Source of the DNA: Cohaesibacter sp. ES.047
Lineage (GTDB): Bacteria > Pseudomonadota > Alphaproteobacteria > Rhizobiales > Cohaesibacteraceae
Direction: 5' to 3'
Assembly: GCF_900215505.1 (NCBI RefSeq)
Contig: NZ_LT907844.1
Span: forward strand, 4,170,001 to 4,234,000
Length of the DNA stretch: 64,000 nt
In this document: one piece after another, positions 35,104 through 44,436 of the stretch
Layout of the letters: every line of letters starts with the position of its first letter
How positions within the stretch are numbered: position 1 is the stretch's first letter
Position numbers and translations under genes: made by a program
The notes under the pieces: generated by a model
What the model was told of the DNA's origin: nothing
The model's input: only the letters and a program-made list of their open reading frames with translations
Database searches by the model: none

Positions 35104-36012
35104 CTAGATCGTTGCACCTTTGGTGTTGAGGAACGTCGCATAAAGACTGGTGGTCCCGCAAATGAACAAGCGATTGCGCTTCGGCCCACCAAAACAGACG
35201 TTGGAGACCACTTCCGGCACCTTGATCTTGCCGATCAACTCGCCTTCAGGTGTCAGGCAATGCACACCTTCGGCCGAGCTTGACCAGATGTTGCCGTGAT
35301 GGTCCACGCGGAAGCCGTCGTACAGGCCTGCGGTGCAGGTTGCAAAAACCTCGCCACCAGACAGCCTCGAGCCTTCCACCTTGAATCTCCGGATGTGGGC
35401 CGGACCACCATCAACGTGGGTTGCTCCTGTGTCAGCAATGTAGAGGATCGACTCGTCTGGAGAAAAGGCCAGTCCGTTGGGCTGAACAAAGTCATCTGCG
35501 ATCAGTTCGAGATTTCCGGACGCCGGATCAATTCGATAGACATTGTTCGATCCGACTTCATGGTCCAGCTTGGCCCCTTCATATTCCCAGTCGATGCCAT
35601 AGGAAGGATCGGTGAACCAGATCGCTCCCGAGGTGTCGGTGATGACATCGTTAGGCGAATTGAGCTTCTTGCCTTTGAAATTGTCAGCCAGAACCGTCAG
35701 GCTACCGTCATATTCTGTTCGCACCACGCGCCGCCCCAGATGCTCACATGTGATCAATCGGCCCTGACGATCCATGGTATTGCCGTTGGAATTGTTGGAT
35801 GGATTGCGAAATTCCGACACGGATCCATCGGTATCGTCATAACGCATCATCCTGCAATTGGGGATGTCCGAAAAGACCAGATACCGCCCGGCGCCGAACC
35901 AGACCGGCCCTTCCATCCAGCGCGCTCCCTGCCACAGCCTCTCCAGATGTGTGTTCATCAGGATGAGCTTTTTGAATGCGGGATCGATTACTTCCAGATG
36001 ATCGAGAAACAT
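35104..36012 (-). CDS. SMP-30/gluconolactonase family lactonase
   Basis: The 302-residue six-bladed beta-propeller of the SGL family opens a sugar lactone to its acid using a divalent metal. Visible family features are the metal-ligand Glu in WMEGPVWFGAG, the Asn of LNSPNDVI, and NGLAFSPDESILYIADT. It is cytoplasmic, with no signal peptide. It is the last gene of the minus-strand ABC sugar operon, 12 bases after the permease, which suggests the imported sugar or its oxidised product passes through a lactone. Confidence 0.88.
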   Translation of the reverse strand: MFLDHLEVIDPAFKKLILMNTHLERLWQGARWMEGPVWFGAGRYLVFSDIPNCRMMRYDDTDGSVSEFRNPSNNSNGNTMDRQGRLITCEHLGRRVVRTEYDGSLTVLADNFKGKKLNSPNDVITDTSGAIWFTDPSYGIDWEYEGAKLDHEVGSNNVYRIDPASGNLELIADDFVQPNGLAFSPDESILYIADTGATHVDGGPAHIRRFKVEGSRLSGGEVFATCTAGLYDGFRVDHHGNIWSSSAEGVHCLTPEGELIGKIKVPEVVSNVCFGGPKRNRLFICGTTSLYATFLNTKGATI

Positions 36013-36024
36013 GATTTTCCTCCC

Positions 36025-36975
36025 TCAATGTTGTCCCGAGCGCCCCGAAAGGAGCCTCTCGGCAAGAACTGCGGCAATGATGATCGTGCCGATGGCCGTG
36101 CCCTGCCAGAATGGCGAAACGCCGAGCAGGTTCATGCCGTTGCGGATCATCACCATGATCAGAACCCCGAACAGAGTTCCCACAATGGATCCGCGACCAC
36201 CAAACAGGCTGGCTCCCCCAATGACGACTGCGGCAATCGCATCGAGTTCCATGGCATTGCCAGCAAGGGGGTCGATAGAGCCGATCTGCGCGGCAATCAG
36301 TGTGACCGCCACGGCGCAAAGAGCGCCCGAAACAACGTATGGCAGGATGCTGTAGAACCGAACATTCAAGCCCGAGATGCGCGCGGCCTCCTTGTTGGAG
36401 CCGACGGCATAAATCGTTCTGCCACCTTTCGAATGGGTGAGATAAATCCAGGCGACAATATAAAGAACAATCAGGATCAGGACATTCATCTGCAACCCGA
36501 ACAAGCTGTCATAAACCAGCCCCGACAGCGCATCAGGCACATCTGAAATGGTTCTCTGGTTCGAGAACACATAGGCAAGGCTCCGGCATATCGCCATCGA
36601 GCCCAGAGTCACCACAAAAGGCGCGAGGCCGAAGACAGCGACCAATATGCCTGAGATCGAGCCAATGAATGCACCGGCCATGACTGCGAACGCGATCGCA
36701 ACCGGGATCGGGACTTCCCGCATGGCCAGTCCCAGCAAAATACCCGTAACGCCGATGACAGACCCCACTGACAGATCGATGCCACCGGTCAGGATGACAA
36801 AAGTCATCCCGATGGCAACAATCCCGGTAACCACCGACTGGTCCATCAGATTGAACAGATTGGCAGTCGTCAGAAAATATGGAGACGCCAGAGACAGGGC
36901 GATGCCGATCAACAAGGTCAGGCCCGCCATACGCACTTCCAGAATATTAGAATATTTTGTAAAAACCTGTGTCAT
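36025..36975 (-). CDS. Sugar ABC transporter permease (RbsC/XylH-type)
   Basis: The 316-residue multi-helix permease of the branched-chain amino acid/ribose class has the typical GGIDLSVGSVIGVTGI motif near residues 65-80 and ANPLAGNAMELDAIAAVVIGG-like residues (PLAGNAMELDAIAAVV) near 235. It overlaps the ATPase gene by four bases, so expression is coupled. One permease gene suggests a homodimer. Confidence 0.92.
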   Translation of the reverse strand: MTQVFTKYSNILEVRMAGLTLLIGIALSLASPYFLTTANLFNLMDQSVVTGIVAIGMTFVILTGGIDLSVGSVIGVTGILLGLAMREVPIPVAIAFAVMAGAFIGSISGILVAVFGLAPFVVTLGSMAICRSLAYVFSNQRTISDVPDALSGLVYDSLFGLQMNVLILIVLYIVAWIYLTHSKGGRTIYAVGSNKEAARISGLNVRFYSILPYVVSGALCAVAVTLIAAQIGSIDPLAGNAMELDAIAAVVIGGASLFGGRGSIVGTLFGVLIMVMIRNGMNLLGVSPFWQGTAIGTIIIAAVLAERLLSGRSGQH

Positions 36976-38909
36976 TTCTGGCCTCCAACCGGAATTACAT
37001 TTTGATCGCTTTCGTCCGAGGCCAGCTGAAATTGCCCCTCCTCAAAGGCCGATAGCTCCTTCGTCGTCTGAGCGAAAATGTCATCTCTGCTCAGCTTTTC
37101 CTGCGACCGCGACAGGACGGCGATCGTGCCCATGTTGATGCCGCGCCTGTTGTTGACGGTCATCAGCAAGGACTGCCGGTCGCCGTCTTCATCGCAAAGC
37201 GTGCCAGCCTGGCAACCAAGAGCCTTCCTGATGAACGTGTCGTCTGCCGGAATGACCACGCCGGGTTCAGGCAGGCCCTGCTCGCCAATTTCTCCCTGTC
37301 GCGTCAGGCACAGCACATTGTTGCCAGCGCGCAGCAGCCATCCGGTCTGAACGCCGAATTGCTCTGCTAGACGACCGAGCATTTGCTTCTGGCGATCCAT
37401 CGAACTGCGCGGGGCGCAAACGAGCGTCAACTGTTCCTCATTGATCTCGGCGGCATAAACATTGCCGATGGTCTGCCCATCACTAATCGGTACGATCCGG
37501 TGGGACAGGGCCAACAGTTCCTCGAAATCCGAAGAGATAAGCAACATCGCCACCCCTTCTGCCGCGAGCTGTCGCAGGATCTTGTAGATCGTCGTGCGCG
37601 CCCCGATGTCGACACCCTTGGTCGGCTCATCAAGAATCAGAACCTTCGGATTGAGCAACAGGGCGCGCATGACAAGTGCCTTCTGCTGCATTCCGCCGGA
37701 GAAATTCAGCAAGGAACTGTCATCCAGACGGTCTCGCGCCAGTCCCATCTGCTCGGCAAGCTCATCGATGCGGGCATTCCGGGAACTGTATTTCAAGCGC
37801 GGGCCAGACAGACTACTCAAGTGATTGAGCAAAATGTTTTCCCGCACGGAAAAGTCGGGCACAATGCTTTGGCGGCGGCGATCCTCGGGCAAGAAACCAA
37901 GCCCGGACAACAGTGCCGTTCGGGAATTGGTCGGCGTATAGGGTTTGCCAAGCAGTGTTATGGTTCCCGTGTCCATCGGCCTCAACCCGAGCAGCACCTC
38001 GGCCAGCTCGGAGCGGCCAGAACCAACCAGGCCGCCAAGACCGACGATCTCTCCGGCATGGATTTCCAAACTCGCGGACTGAACCTCAGGTGTCGATCGC
38101 ACATCTTGCAAGCTCAGCAGAACAGGCTCTTTCGACGTGTCCGGAATGGGTTCGGCGGCTAGAGCCTCGAGATTCTGTCCGACCATGAGACTGATCAGTT
38201 CCGACTGTGTGAGATCGGCAGTCGCGAGGTTGCTCTTGACCGAATGGCCATCTCTGAGGATGGTGATCCGGTCGGTCATTGCGAAGATTTCCTCAAGGCG
38301 ATGGGAGACGAAGATGAGGCCCCGTCCTTCAGCGCGCAGCGCATCCATGACCTTGAACAGTCGGGCACTTTCTCCCGGACTGAGGGCAGCGGTTGGTTCA
38401 TCGAGTATGATGATCCGACTTCCAAGTGCAACGATCCGGGCAATTTCGACCAACTGTCGATGGGCTGCAGACAATTCACTACAGTCTCGACGAATGTCGA
38501 TTTCCTCAGCAAATCCAAGACTCTCGAGCGCAGACAAAGCCTTCCGCCGAAGAGTGGCCTGCGACGGCTTCTTCTTGCCACCATAAACCGGCAGGACGAT
38601 ATTCTCCCAGACGGTCAGATCGCCCGCCAAGCTGGTTTCCTGTGTCACCATGCCGATACCGGCATTCATCGCGTCGCGTGGGCGGGCAAATTTGACCGGT
38701 GCGCCGAACGCTTCCAAGGCTCCCTTTGTCGGCACGATATGTCCACAAATTACTTTTGCCAGTGTCGATTTACCGGCTCCATTCGCCCCGAACAGCGCAT
38801 GAATCTCTCCGGCAGCCAGTTCGAAACTGACTCCTTTCAGAGCAGAAAACGACCCGAAAACCTTCGAGATTTCGTCTGCTTTGAAAAGAAGTTCACTATT
38901 GATTGACAC
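36972..38909 (-). CDS. Sugar ABC transporter ATPase (RbsA-type) with extra C-terminal domain
   Basis: The ATPase carries two ABC domains in tandem. The first has GANGAGKST and LSAAHRQLVEIAR. The second has a degenerate P-loop region VGSGRSE with FSGGMQQKALVMRAL and LILDEPTKGVD. The start is taken as GTG 38909, seven bases after a GGAGG; an ATG at 38930 lies upstream of that site. The length of 645 residues is well above the usual 500. Residues from about 495 form an extra domain (APRSSMDRQKQMLGRLAEQFG, RQSLLMTVNNRRGINMG) of GAF-like appearance but uncertain identity. The extension may sense a ligand or regulate transport. Confidence 0.9.
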   Translation of the reverse strand: MSINSELLFKADEISKVFGSFSALKGVSFELAAGEIHALFGANGAGKSTLAKVICGHIVPTKGALEAFGAPVKFARPRDAMNAGIGMVTQETSLAGDLTVWENIVLPVYGGKKKPSQATLRRKALSALESLGFAEEIDIRRDCSELSAAHRQLVEIARIVALGSRIIILDEPTAALSPGESARLFKVMDALRAEGRGLIFVSHRLEEIFAMTDRITILRDGHSVKSNLATADLTQSELISLMVGQNLEALAAEPIPDTSKEPVLLSLQDVRSTPEVQSASLEIHAGEIVGLGGLVGSGRSELAEVLLGLRPMDTGTITLLGKPYTPTNSRTALLSGLGFLPEDRRRQSIVPDFSVRENILLNHLSSLSGPRLKYSSRNARIDELAEQMGLARDRLDDSSLLNFSGGMQQKALVMRALLLNPKVLILDEPTKGVDIGARTTIYKILRQLAAEGVAMLLISSDFEELLALSHRIVPISDGQTIGNVYAAEINEEQLTLVCAPRSSMDRQKQMLGRLAEQFGVQTGWLLRAGNNVLCLTRQGEIGEQGLPEPGVVIPADDTFIRKALGCQAGTLCDEDGDRQSLLMTVNNRRGINMGTIAVLSRSQEKLSRDDIFAQTTKELSAFEEGQFQLASDESDQNVIPVGGQK

Positions 38910-39025
38910 ACATATCCTCCATCCACTCACGCCTCGAAGGCGACAGCTTCATCCAAATCACACTCACTTCATGGGAATGAAGTGGCCGACACCCATGCGG
39001 GCGCCAGCCACCACTGGAGGAGGCA

Positions 39026-40000
39026 CTATTTCAACTCGCCTGCAAACACGTTGAGTTTCATTTCATCGTGCAGCTCGTCGATGTTTGATCCCGTGACAAT
39101 CAGGACCGGCAAGGCGATTTCTTTTTCGACCTTTTCACCAGCAATGTGCTTAATCAGTGCTTCTGCTGCTGAAAAGCCCATCAGATATGGCTGTTGCATG
39201 CCAGATCCGATGATGGAGCCATTTGAGATCTTTTCGACCAATTCGGGCGTTCCATCAAAGGCAGCGATAATCATGTCATCAGTTTTTCTGGCAGCCCGGA
39301 CCGCCTGCTGGGCACCGATCGACTGGACGTCGGATTCAACGAAGATTACACGAAGATCGGAGTTTGCGGTGATCATGTCCTGCGCGAAACGGAAGGATTC
39401 CTCGGCAGTGAAGGTCTGCATCTGCTGCAGTGGCACTTCTTTGGTCATGCCGACTTCTGCCATGGCTTCACGGAAGCCTTTGGAGCGAAGCTGACCGTTG
39501 ATGCGGGCCTGCGGGATGCCGATAATACCAAAGGATCCGTCTGTCCAACCCTTCTCCTTGACGATCTTGGCGGTTTCCTTACCAATGCCGACTGCTCCGC
39601 CGTAGTTATCGGAACCAACAAAGGAAACATATTCACCTTCGTTTGTGCCGATGTCGGCGATCACAACGGGAACGCCGGCATTTTCTGCCAGCTTGAGAAC
39701 GCTTGGCGCGGTCGAGCTGTCGGTCGGAGAAATCACGATACCGGCAACGCCCTGTGCGATGGCGTCCTGGGCATTCTGCAACTGGGTTTTGGCGTCATTC
39801 GCAGAATCGAGCGTTTTGATGGTATATCCACCCTCTTTTGCTGCGGCTTCGGCACCAGTGGCAACATATCTCCAAAATTGCACGTTAACCGAAGGGGTAA
39901 GGTAGGCGATATTTTTGTCTTGCGCGACTGCCGCGTTGCCGCCCAGCAGAAGCGAGCCGACAAGAGCAATGGATGCAGCAAAAGTAATGTGACGTTTCAT
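39026..40000 (-). CDS. Sugar ABC transporter substrate-binding protein (RbsB-type)
   Basis: The 324-residue periplasmic protein starts at ATG 40000 behind GGGAGGATACC. The signal peptide ends NAAVAQ near residue 27. The fold-type features are KNIAYLTPSVNVQFWRYVATGAE-like N-terminal residues (IAYLTPSVNVQFW), GIVISPTDSSTAPSVL, and GSDNYGGAVGIGKETA, as in ribose/xylose binders. It is the first gene of the operon with ATPase, permease and lactonase. The ligand is not deducible from sequence. Confidence 0.9.
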   Translation of the reverse strand: MKRHITFAASIALVGSLLLGGNAAVAQDKNIAYLTPSVNVQFWRYVATGAEAAAKEGGYTIKTLDSANDAKTQLQNAQDAIAQGVAGIVISPTDSSTAPSVLKLAENAGVPVVIADIGTNEGEYVSFVGSDNYGGAVGIGKETAKIVKEKGWTDGSFGIIGIPQARINGQLRSKGFREAMAEVGMTKEVPLQQMQTFTAEESFRFAQDMITANSDLRVIFVESDVQSIGAQQAVRAARKTDDMIIAAFDGTPELVEKISNGSIIGSGMQQPYLMGFSAAEALIKHIAGEKVEKEIALPVLIVTGSNIDELHDEMKLNVFAGELK

Positions 40001-40107
40001 TTGGTATCCTCCCGTTGTGATGACGGATTGGCTCCGACATTTCAAAGCATTTCATTCGCGCCGACTTCGGCCCGAACTCCTCACGAAATGCTCCAAGATG
40101 CAGTATA

Positions 40108-40120
40108 TGGTATACCAAAT
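40108..40120. promoter_or_regulatory. Candidate GntR operator ahead of the sugar ABC operon
   Basis: The perfect palindrome TGGTATACCA (40108-40117) followed by AAT lies 108 bases upstream of the binding-protein start and matches the site ahead of the GntR gene over GTATACCAAAT. The position fits repression near the promoter. Confidence 0.6.
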
Positions 40121-41195
40121 TGAGAGTCTGTCAACTCAAACCATAAAATGGAATACCGCCGGTTACTATTGGAATAAGATGTTGTTTTTAAGAGATAATT
40201 TTCGGTCGAGATCACAAGGGATCTGGGATTTCAACCTCTGTTACACATTGTTTATTATTTCAGAATTGACGATGTCAGGCTATCATGATCGATGAATTGG
40301 TCAGGATTGTACACCACAATAAAAGAGCCCTCCCCCATAAGTAAAATCTCTGATTGTCCTTAGGGCTTTTTCACAACCTCGTCATGGCGGGTGACAATCA
40401 CCAGCCCGGTTCGCTCTCGAAGCCGGCAAGGATTGAGTCACTGGACCAAGGCATAAGCTTGCAGCACATATGAGGATAAACGACTGGGTAGAGGTTTGAG
40501 CGATGCATAGAAGCGCGACGCCCTTGCCTTCTTTGCCGTAGAGGCGCCATTCGATCGGTCAGACAACGCTCAGGAAGACGTCCTTGATCCAAGTGACCGG
40601 ATGGCATTTGAAGCCGATCTTTCAACATTCTTTCCGAAGATAAGTCTGCAACTCGCGCTTGATGCCGAGCGCTGGGGTTCTACGAGCACCTAGATGGATA
40701 TTTGCGAAAATTGATCAATAAACTCAACGAGGCTGTTCGCGTGGTTGGGCACTATCAAGCTATTGAAATATTGTGATTGTTGCACTCCCAAAGGGGGCAC
40801 AGATTTCGACAAAAGCCCTTTTGATCAAGAAATTGCGAGGGATTCTTGTTTATCCAATCGGCGCAGTTTGGTCATCACGTCAGCCCCACGGTGCATTGTT
40901 GCACATCAATCTTCTGTTTGCTTTCTTCGCATATTTCCGTGCTTCTTCCGAGGGCGCGGAGCCAAGGAAAGCCTCGATTTCAAATTCAGAAGATTCATTT
41001 TTCTCCTAGTCTCGCGCACCTGCCTTCCTCAATTGATGGGCTTGGCTTGAAACTTCGGCTTCCTCGCAACGAAGCCGAGGCTTAAGCCACTTTTCGAGCT
41101 TGGCTCATTTGAGCAGCAAAGGCGCATGGCTAAGCCGCACATAAATTCAAAGAATCTTGCGCCGATCATCAGCTAGAAACACACCGACCACAGCC
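40121..41195. other. Gene-poor stretch
   Basis: About 1.07 kb without a convincing gene. A bidirectional terminator-like hairpin is at 40326-40371. The segment 40400-40630 contains short broken frames that may be a decayed gene, but I could not identify a family. The rest is AT-rich with no clear feature. Confidence 0.4.
40326..40371 (+). terminator. Terminator-like hairpin with T run
   Basis: AGCCCT (40326-40331) and AGGGCT (40362-40367) are separated by a 30-base loop and followed by TTTT; the mirrored A run on the left would serve the other strand. Confidence 0.5.
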
Positions 41196-42713
41196 TCAGC
41201 CGAAGTCCTCTTGCGCCTCTTCCTGTAGAGTGGCTTTGGCAATTTTGCCCGTCGGGGTCATCGGAAATTCCGCGATCTGTTTGAGCTCAAGTGGAACGAT
41301 GTCGTAGGGCGTCTTGCCGACGATATTCACTTTGGTTTGCTCGAGATCGACCGCCGAAGCACTGGTGACAAAGGCAATTGGCTTGTGCTCTCCCTTGCCA
41401 TCGTCAAGGCCCACCACCGCGGCTTCGCGGATGTCATCAAGGGTCATCAGTGCCTCTTCGATATCACGCGGAAACCAAGTTTTGCCAGCGACTTGCAGCA
41501 ATTCCTTCACCCGGCCACGCATGGTGAGGAAGTCATCAGCAGACATCTGACCAACATCGCCCGAATGGAGCCAGCCACCGCGCAAGGCTTCGTCGGTTTT
41601 CTCGGGCTTGCCCCAATAGCCGGTCATGCAGCCACCGCGCAGACAGACTTCCCCGGCCTGACCAATGGGCAATTCCTCGTCATTTGCGCCGAGAATCCGG
41701 ACTTCCTTGTCTGGCAGGGGGCGACCGACTGCCCCAAGATGCTCATCGGTGGGAAGAACGGGATCCGCAAGGCCGAAGAAGCCTCCGATTTCGCTCTGAC
41801 CGTAGCTTTCAACAAGTGGCAAAGACAGCTCGTCACGCCAACCCTTCTTGAGTGCCTGCGGAACCGGTCCGCCACCGGACATGCTCAGACGCAGGCTCTC
41901 CGGTGCCCCGCCATTGAGGCGGGCTTGCTCCAGTAGATCGGTCAGCACCGGCGGGTTGCCGACCAGAATGGTCGCCCCGGTCTTCTTCAGAGCCGCATAG
42001 CCAGCCTCTGCCGTCCAGTCCTTCATCACGATGGTCGTAGCATGATTGCGCAAGGGCGGCAGAAGGTTGGCAACGAGCTGATAGGACGAGGAGAGCGCGG
42101 AAGGCCCGAAGGAAATGTCATCGCGCGAATAGCGCAGCCGTTCGCCGATCACGGCTGCGGCGGTCTGGGTCGGCTCATGGGCAAGGCAGGCCCCTTTGGG
42201 CTGGCCGGTGGTGCCGGAGGTGTAGGAGAGATGGGCAATCGCACTTTCATCACCCGGATCAGCGGGAGCGGGAAGATTGGCAGCAAGTAGCTGGGGAAAA
42301 CTGGCCGCCCCTTCCTGGTGCCCATCCATGCAGATCAGATGCTTGACGGTTCCCACCTTGTCGGCAGCGGCCTTCACCTCGGCCATTTTGTCATGGGTGT
42401 AGACGACGAGGCTCGGCGTGTGATCTGCAAAATAATAGTCCAGCTCGTCGGCGAATTTTATGTTGACCAGCGACGAGATGGCCCCGATGCGCCAGGCCGC
42501 GAACATCGATAGCAAATAGTCCATGCCGTTGTGGGCAAAGATGGTGATGCGGTCCCCTTTGCGAGCACCCAACTCATGAAAGGCTCCGGCAGCGGCTTCA
42601 ATCTGTGCCACCGCCTCCGAATAGGTCAGGGACTTGTTCCGTTCGACCCAGTGGAAGGCGGTGTGGTCGGGACGATGCATTGCGCCATCTGTTACAAGCT
42701 GGTGAAGCAACAT
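41196..42713 (-). CDS. AMP-dependent acyl-CoA synthetase/ligase
   Basis: The 505-residue ANL-superfamily enzyme activates a carboxylate as an acyl-adenylate and transfers it to CoA. The P-loop-like LSYTSGTTGQPKGACL lies near residues 162-177, the adenine-binding YGQSEIG near 315, GWLHSGDVG near 400, and the C-terminal catalytic lysine in TPTGKIAKATL near 492. It is downstream of the amidohydrolase on the same strand, with a 72-base gap. The acid substrate is unknown; the context suggests a product of the amidohydrolase or the neighbouring catabolic operon. Confidence 0.9.
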   Translation of the reverse strand: MLLHQLVTDGAMHRPDHTAFHWVERNKSLTYSEAVAQIEAAAGAFHELGARKGDRITIFAHNGMDYLLSMFAAWRIGAISSLVNIKFADELDYYFADHTPSLVVYTHDKMAEVKAAADKVGTVKHLICMDGHQEGAASFPQLLAANLPAPADPGDESAIAHLSYTSGTTGQPKGACLAHEPTQTAAAVIGERLRYSRDDISFGPSALSSSYQLVANLLPPLRNHATTIVMKDWTAEAGYAALKKTGATILVGNPPVLTDLLEQARLNGGAPESLRLSMSGGGPVPQALKKGWRDELSLPLVESYGQSEIGGFFGLADPVLPTDEHLGAVGRPLPDKEVRILGANDEELPIGQAGEVCLRGGCMTGYWGKPEKTDEALRGGWLHSGDVGQMSADDFLTMRGRVKELLQVAGKTWFPRDIEEALMTLDDIREAAVVGLDDGKGEHKPIAFVTSASAVDLEQTKVNIVGKTPYDIVPLELKQIAEFPMTPTGKIAKATLQEEAQEDFG

Positions 42714-42785
42714 GAAATCTTTCCTTTTTCATTCCCTGATAGACAGGTCAAGTCCGGATGTTCGGTGTGTTTTGTCGTTTTGAGC

Positions 42786-44291
42786 CTAGATTTTGACGCG
42801 GGGGTTGAGGCCCACATCGCAGGCGATTGCCTTTTCATACATCTGATCGAGATAGGGCCGAACCGGGGCGGCGCCCTTGCTCATCTGCGGGCAGGTGTCC
42901 CGCTCAAAGCGGGCGGCGGCCTCTGCGATCTCGCCGCGCAGATCCGCTTCATTGACACGTTCAAGCTTGCGGTCGCGCATCACCATTTTGCCGCCGACAA
43001 TGGAATGAGTCACCACGTCGGAATTGGCCGAGAAGGCGATCTTCTTGATCGGATCATGCAGGGGCATGAAAGCCCAGGCCGTCTTGTCGAGCAGAATGAC
43101 ATCGGCAAGCATGCCTTCTTCAAGGGTGCCAACCTCCTCCTCCATGAGACTGGAGCTAGCCCCGGCGGTGGTCGCCATGTCGTAAACTTCGTGGGCGGAC
43201 ACCCAGTCCTGATAGTCGAAGCTGCCAATCTTGTGCAGACCCGCGGCTGCCTTGAAAGCCACAAAGATGTCCGCCGTGTCAGCCGAGGCAACCCCGTCGC
43301 AGCCGAGGGCGACATTCACCCCGGCGTTCTTGAGCTTGCGGACCGGCGAGACCCCAGAGCCGAGCTTGAGGTTGGCGAGCGGATTGTGTGTCGTCGAGCA
43401 GCCCGCAGCGCCCATGGTAGCGATATCATCGTCGGTGAGCCAGATGGCGTGGTTCATGGTCAGGCGGTGGGTCATCAGGCCCATGTCCTTGAGGAACTGG
43501 ACGAGCGTCCGGCCATATTTTTCCTCGCCGGTCACGGCCTGGGTCTTGGTTTCGAGCACGTGGCAATGAACGGGAAGATCGCGCGCCCCGGACAGGGATG
43601 CCACTTCCTGAAGCAGTTTCTCGGAGCACCGCTGAGGGCCACACGGGCCAAGGATGATGCGCATGTTGTCCGTGCCGTGCCATTTCCCGGACAGCTCTTC
43701 AAACAGGTCAATCTGCGCTTTCCAGTCCGGAGCAGGCTTGGCATCCAATTGTGCCTTCAGGTCTGCTGGCATCAGGTCACCGACAAAAGGCAGGCTGTTG
43801 CAATAGCTCTCGTCCCACATTGAGGCGGTGATCCAGCCGCGCAGTCCGGCATCGCGGAAGGCGGTCGCGGTGGCGTCCACCGCATCCGGAGTGCCCGAAA
43901 TGTTGATAACATCATCCTGCAGGGTCGTGACACCGGACTTGAGGGAGATGATGGCAATCAGCATCGCCCGGAGATAATGGTCGCGCCATGACAAATGGAA
44001 AGCACCGAGCGGCGGGTAAACCTCTGACAGCCAGATCTCGAGCGGCAGGTTGTCGTAGCGCCCCATCTCGAAGCCTTCGTTCGAATGCATGTGCGCATCG
44101 ATGAAGCCGGGCAGGACGATCTTGTCAGTGGCATCGATGATTTCAAGGTCTCTGAATTCGGCGGCCCGTGCTGACAGATCCGTACCTTTGCCTATAATTC
44201 GGTCACCATCAATCAGAATGTCGCCGGTTGCAAAGCTGTGTGCCGAAGGCCTCTGATTGATAGTGAGGCCATTTTTGAGCAGGATTGCCAT
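42786..44291 (-). CDS. Amidohydrolase (TrzA/AtzA/SsnA-like metal-dependent hydrolase)
   Basis: The 501-residue metallohydrolase has the HxH pair in GFIDAHMHSNEGF (His67 and His69), a third His in HCHVLETKTQ, NHAIWLTDDDI, STTHNPLANLKLGSG, and the metal Asp in GCDGVASADTADIF. This pattern matches the COG0402 group, which deaminates or dechlorinates purines, pyrimidines and triazines. It is transcribed divergently from a LysR gene. A role on a nucleobase-like ring released by the operon on the other side of that regulator is attractive but inferred. Confidence 0.88.
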   Translation of the reverse strand: MAILLKNGLTINQRPSAHSFATGDILIDGDRIIGKGTDLSARAAEFRDLEIIDATDKIVLPGFIDAHMHSNEGFEMGRYDNLPLEIWLSEVYPPLGAFHLSWRDHYLRAMLIAIISLKSGVTTLQDDVINISGTPDAVDATATAFRDAGLRGWITASMWDESYCNSLPFVGDLMPADLKAQLDAKPAPDWKAQIDLFEELSGKWHGTDNMRIILGPCGPQRCSEKLLQEVASLSGARDLPVHCHVLETKTQAVTGEEKYGRTLVQFLKDMGLMTHRLTMNHAIWLTDDDIATMGAAGCSTTHNPLANLKLGSGVSPVRKLKNAGVNVALGCDGVASADTADIFVAFKAAAGLHKIGSFDYQDWVSAHEVYDMATTAGASSSLMEEEVGTLEEGMLADVILLDKTAWAFMPLHDPIKKIAFSANSDVVTHSIVGGKMVMRDRKLERVNEADLRGEIAEAAARFERDTCPQMSKGAAPVRPYLDQMYEKAIACDVGLNPRVKI

Positions 44292-44436
44292 TTTTTACTC
44301 CAGTTGATGGAAATTTGAGCGTTGCGGCACGGAATTTGCTTCTCTTCATGCCGTATGGATGGTCTTGCATTCGAACCCCTTTGTGGCGAGGGCGTGCGAA
44401 GCAACGATGTTTTTCGATAGAAAGGACCTGTCTTTC

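Noticed and set aside
35296-36546. A 416-codon plus-strand frame opposite the SMP-30 and permease genes
   Set aside because: It spans two well-supported minus-strand genes and shows no coherent protein family.
42531-43823. A 430-codon open frame on the plus strand opposite the amidohydrolase and the acyl-CoA synthetase
   Set aside because: It is antisense to clear metal-site motifs on the minus strand and has no recognisable domain.
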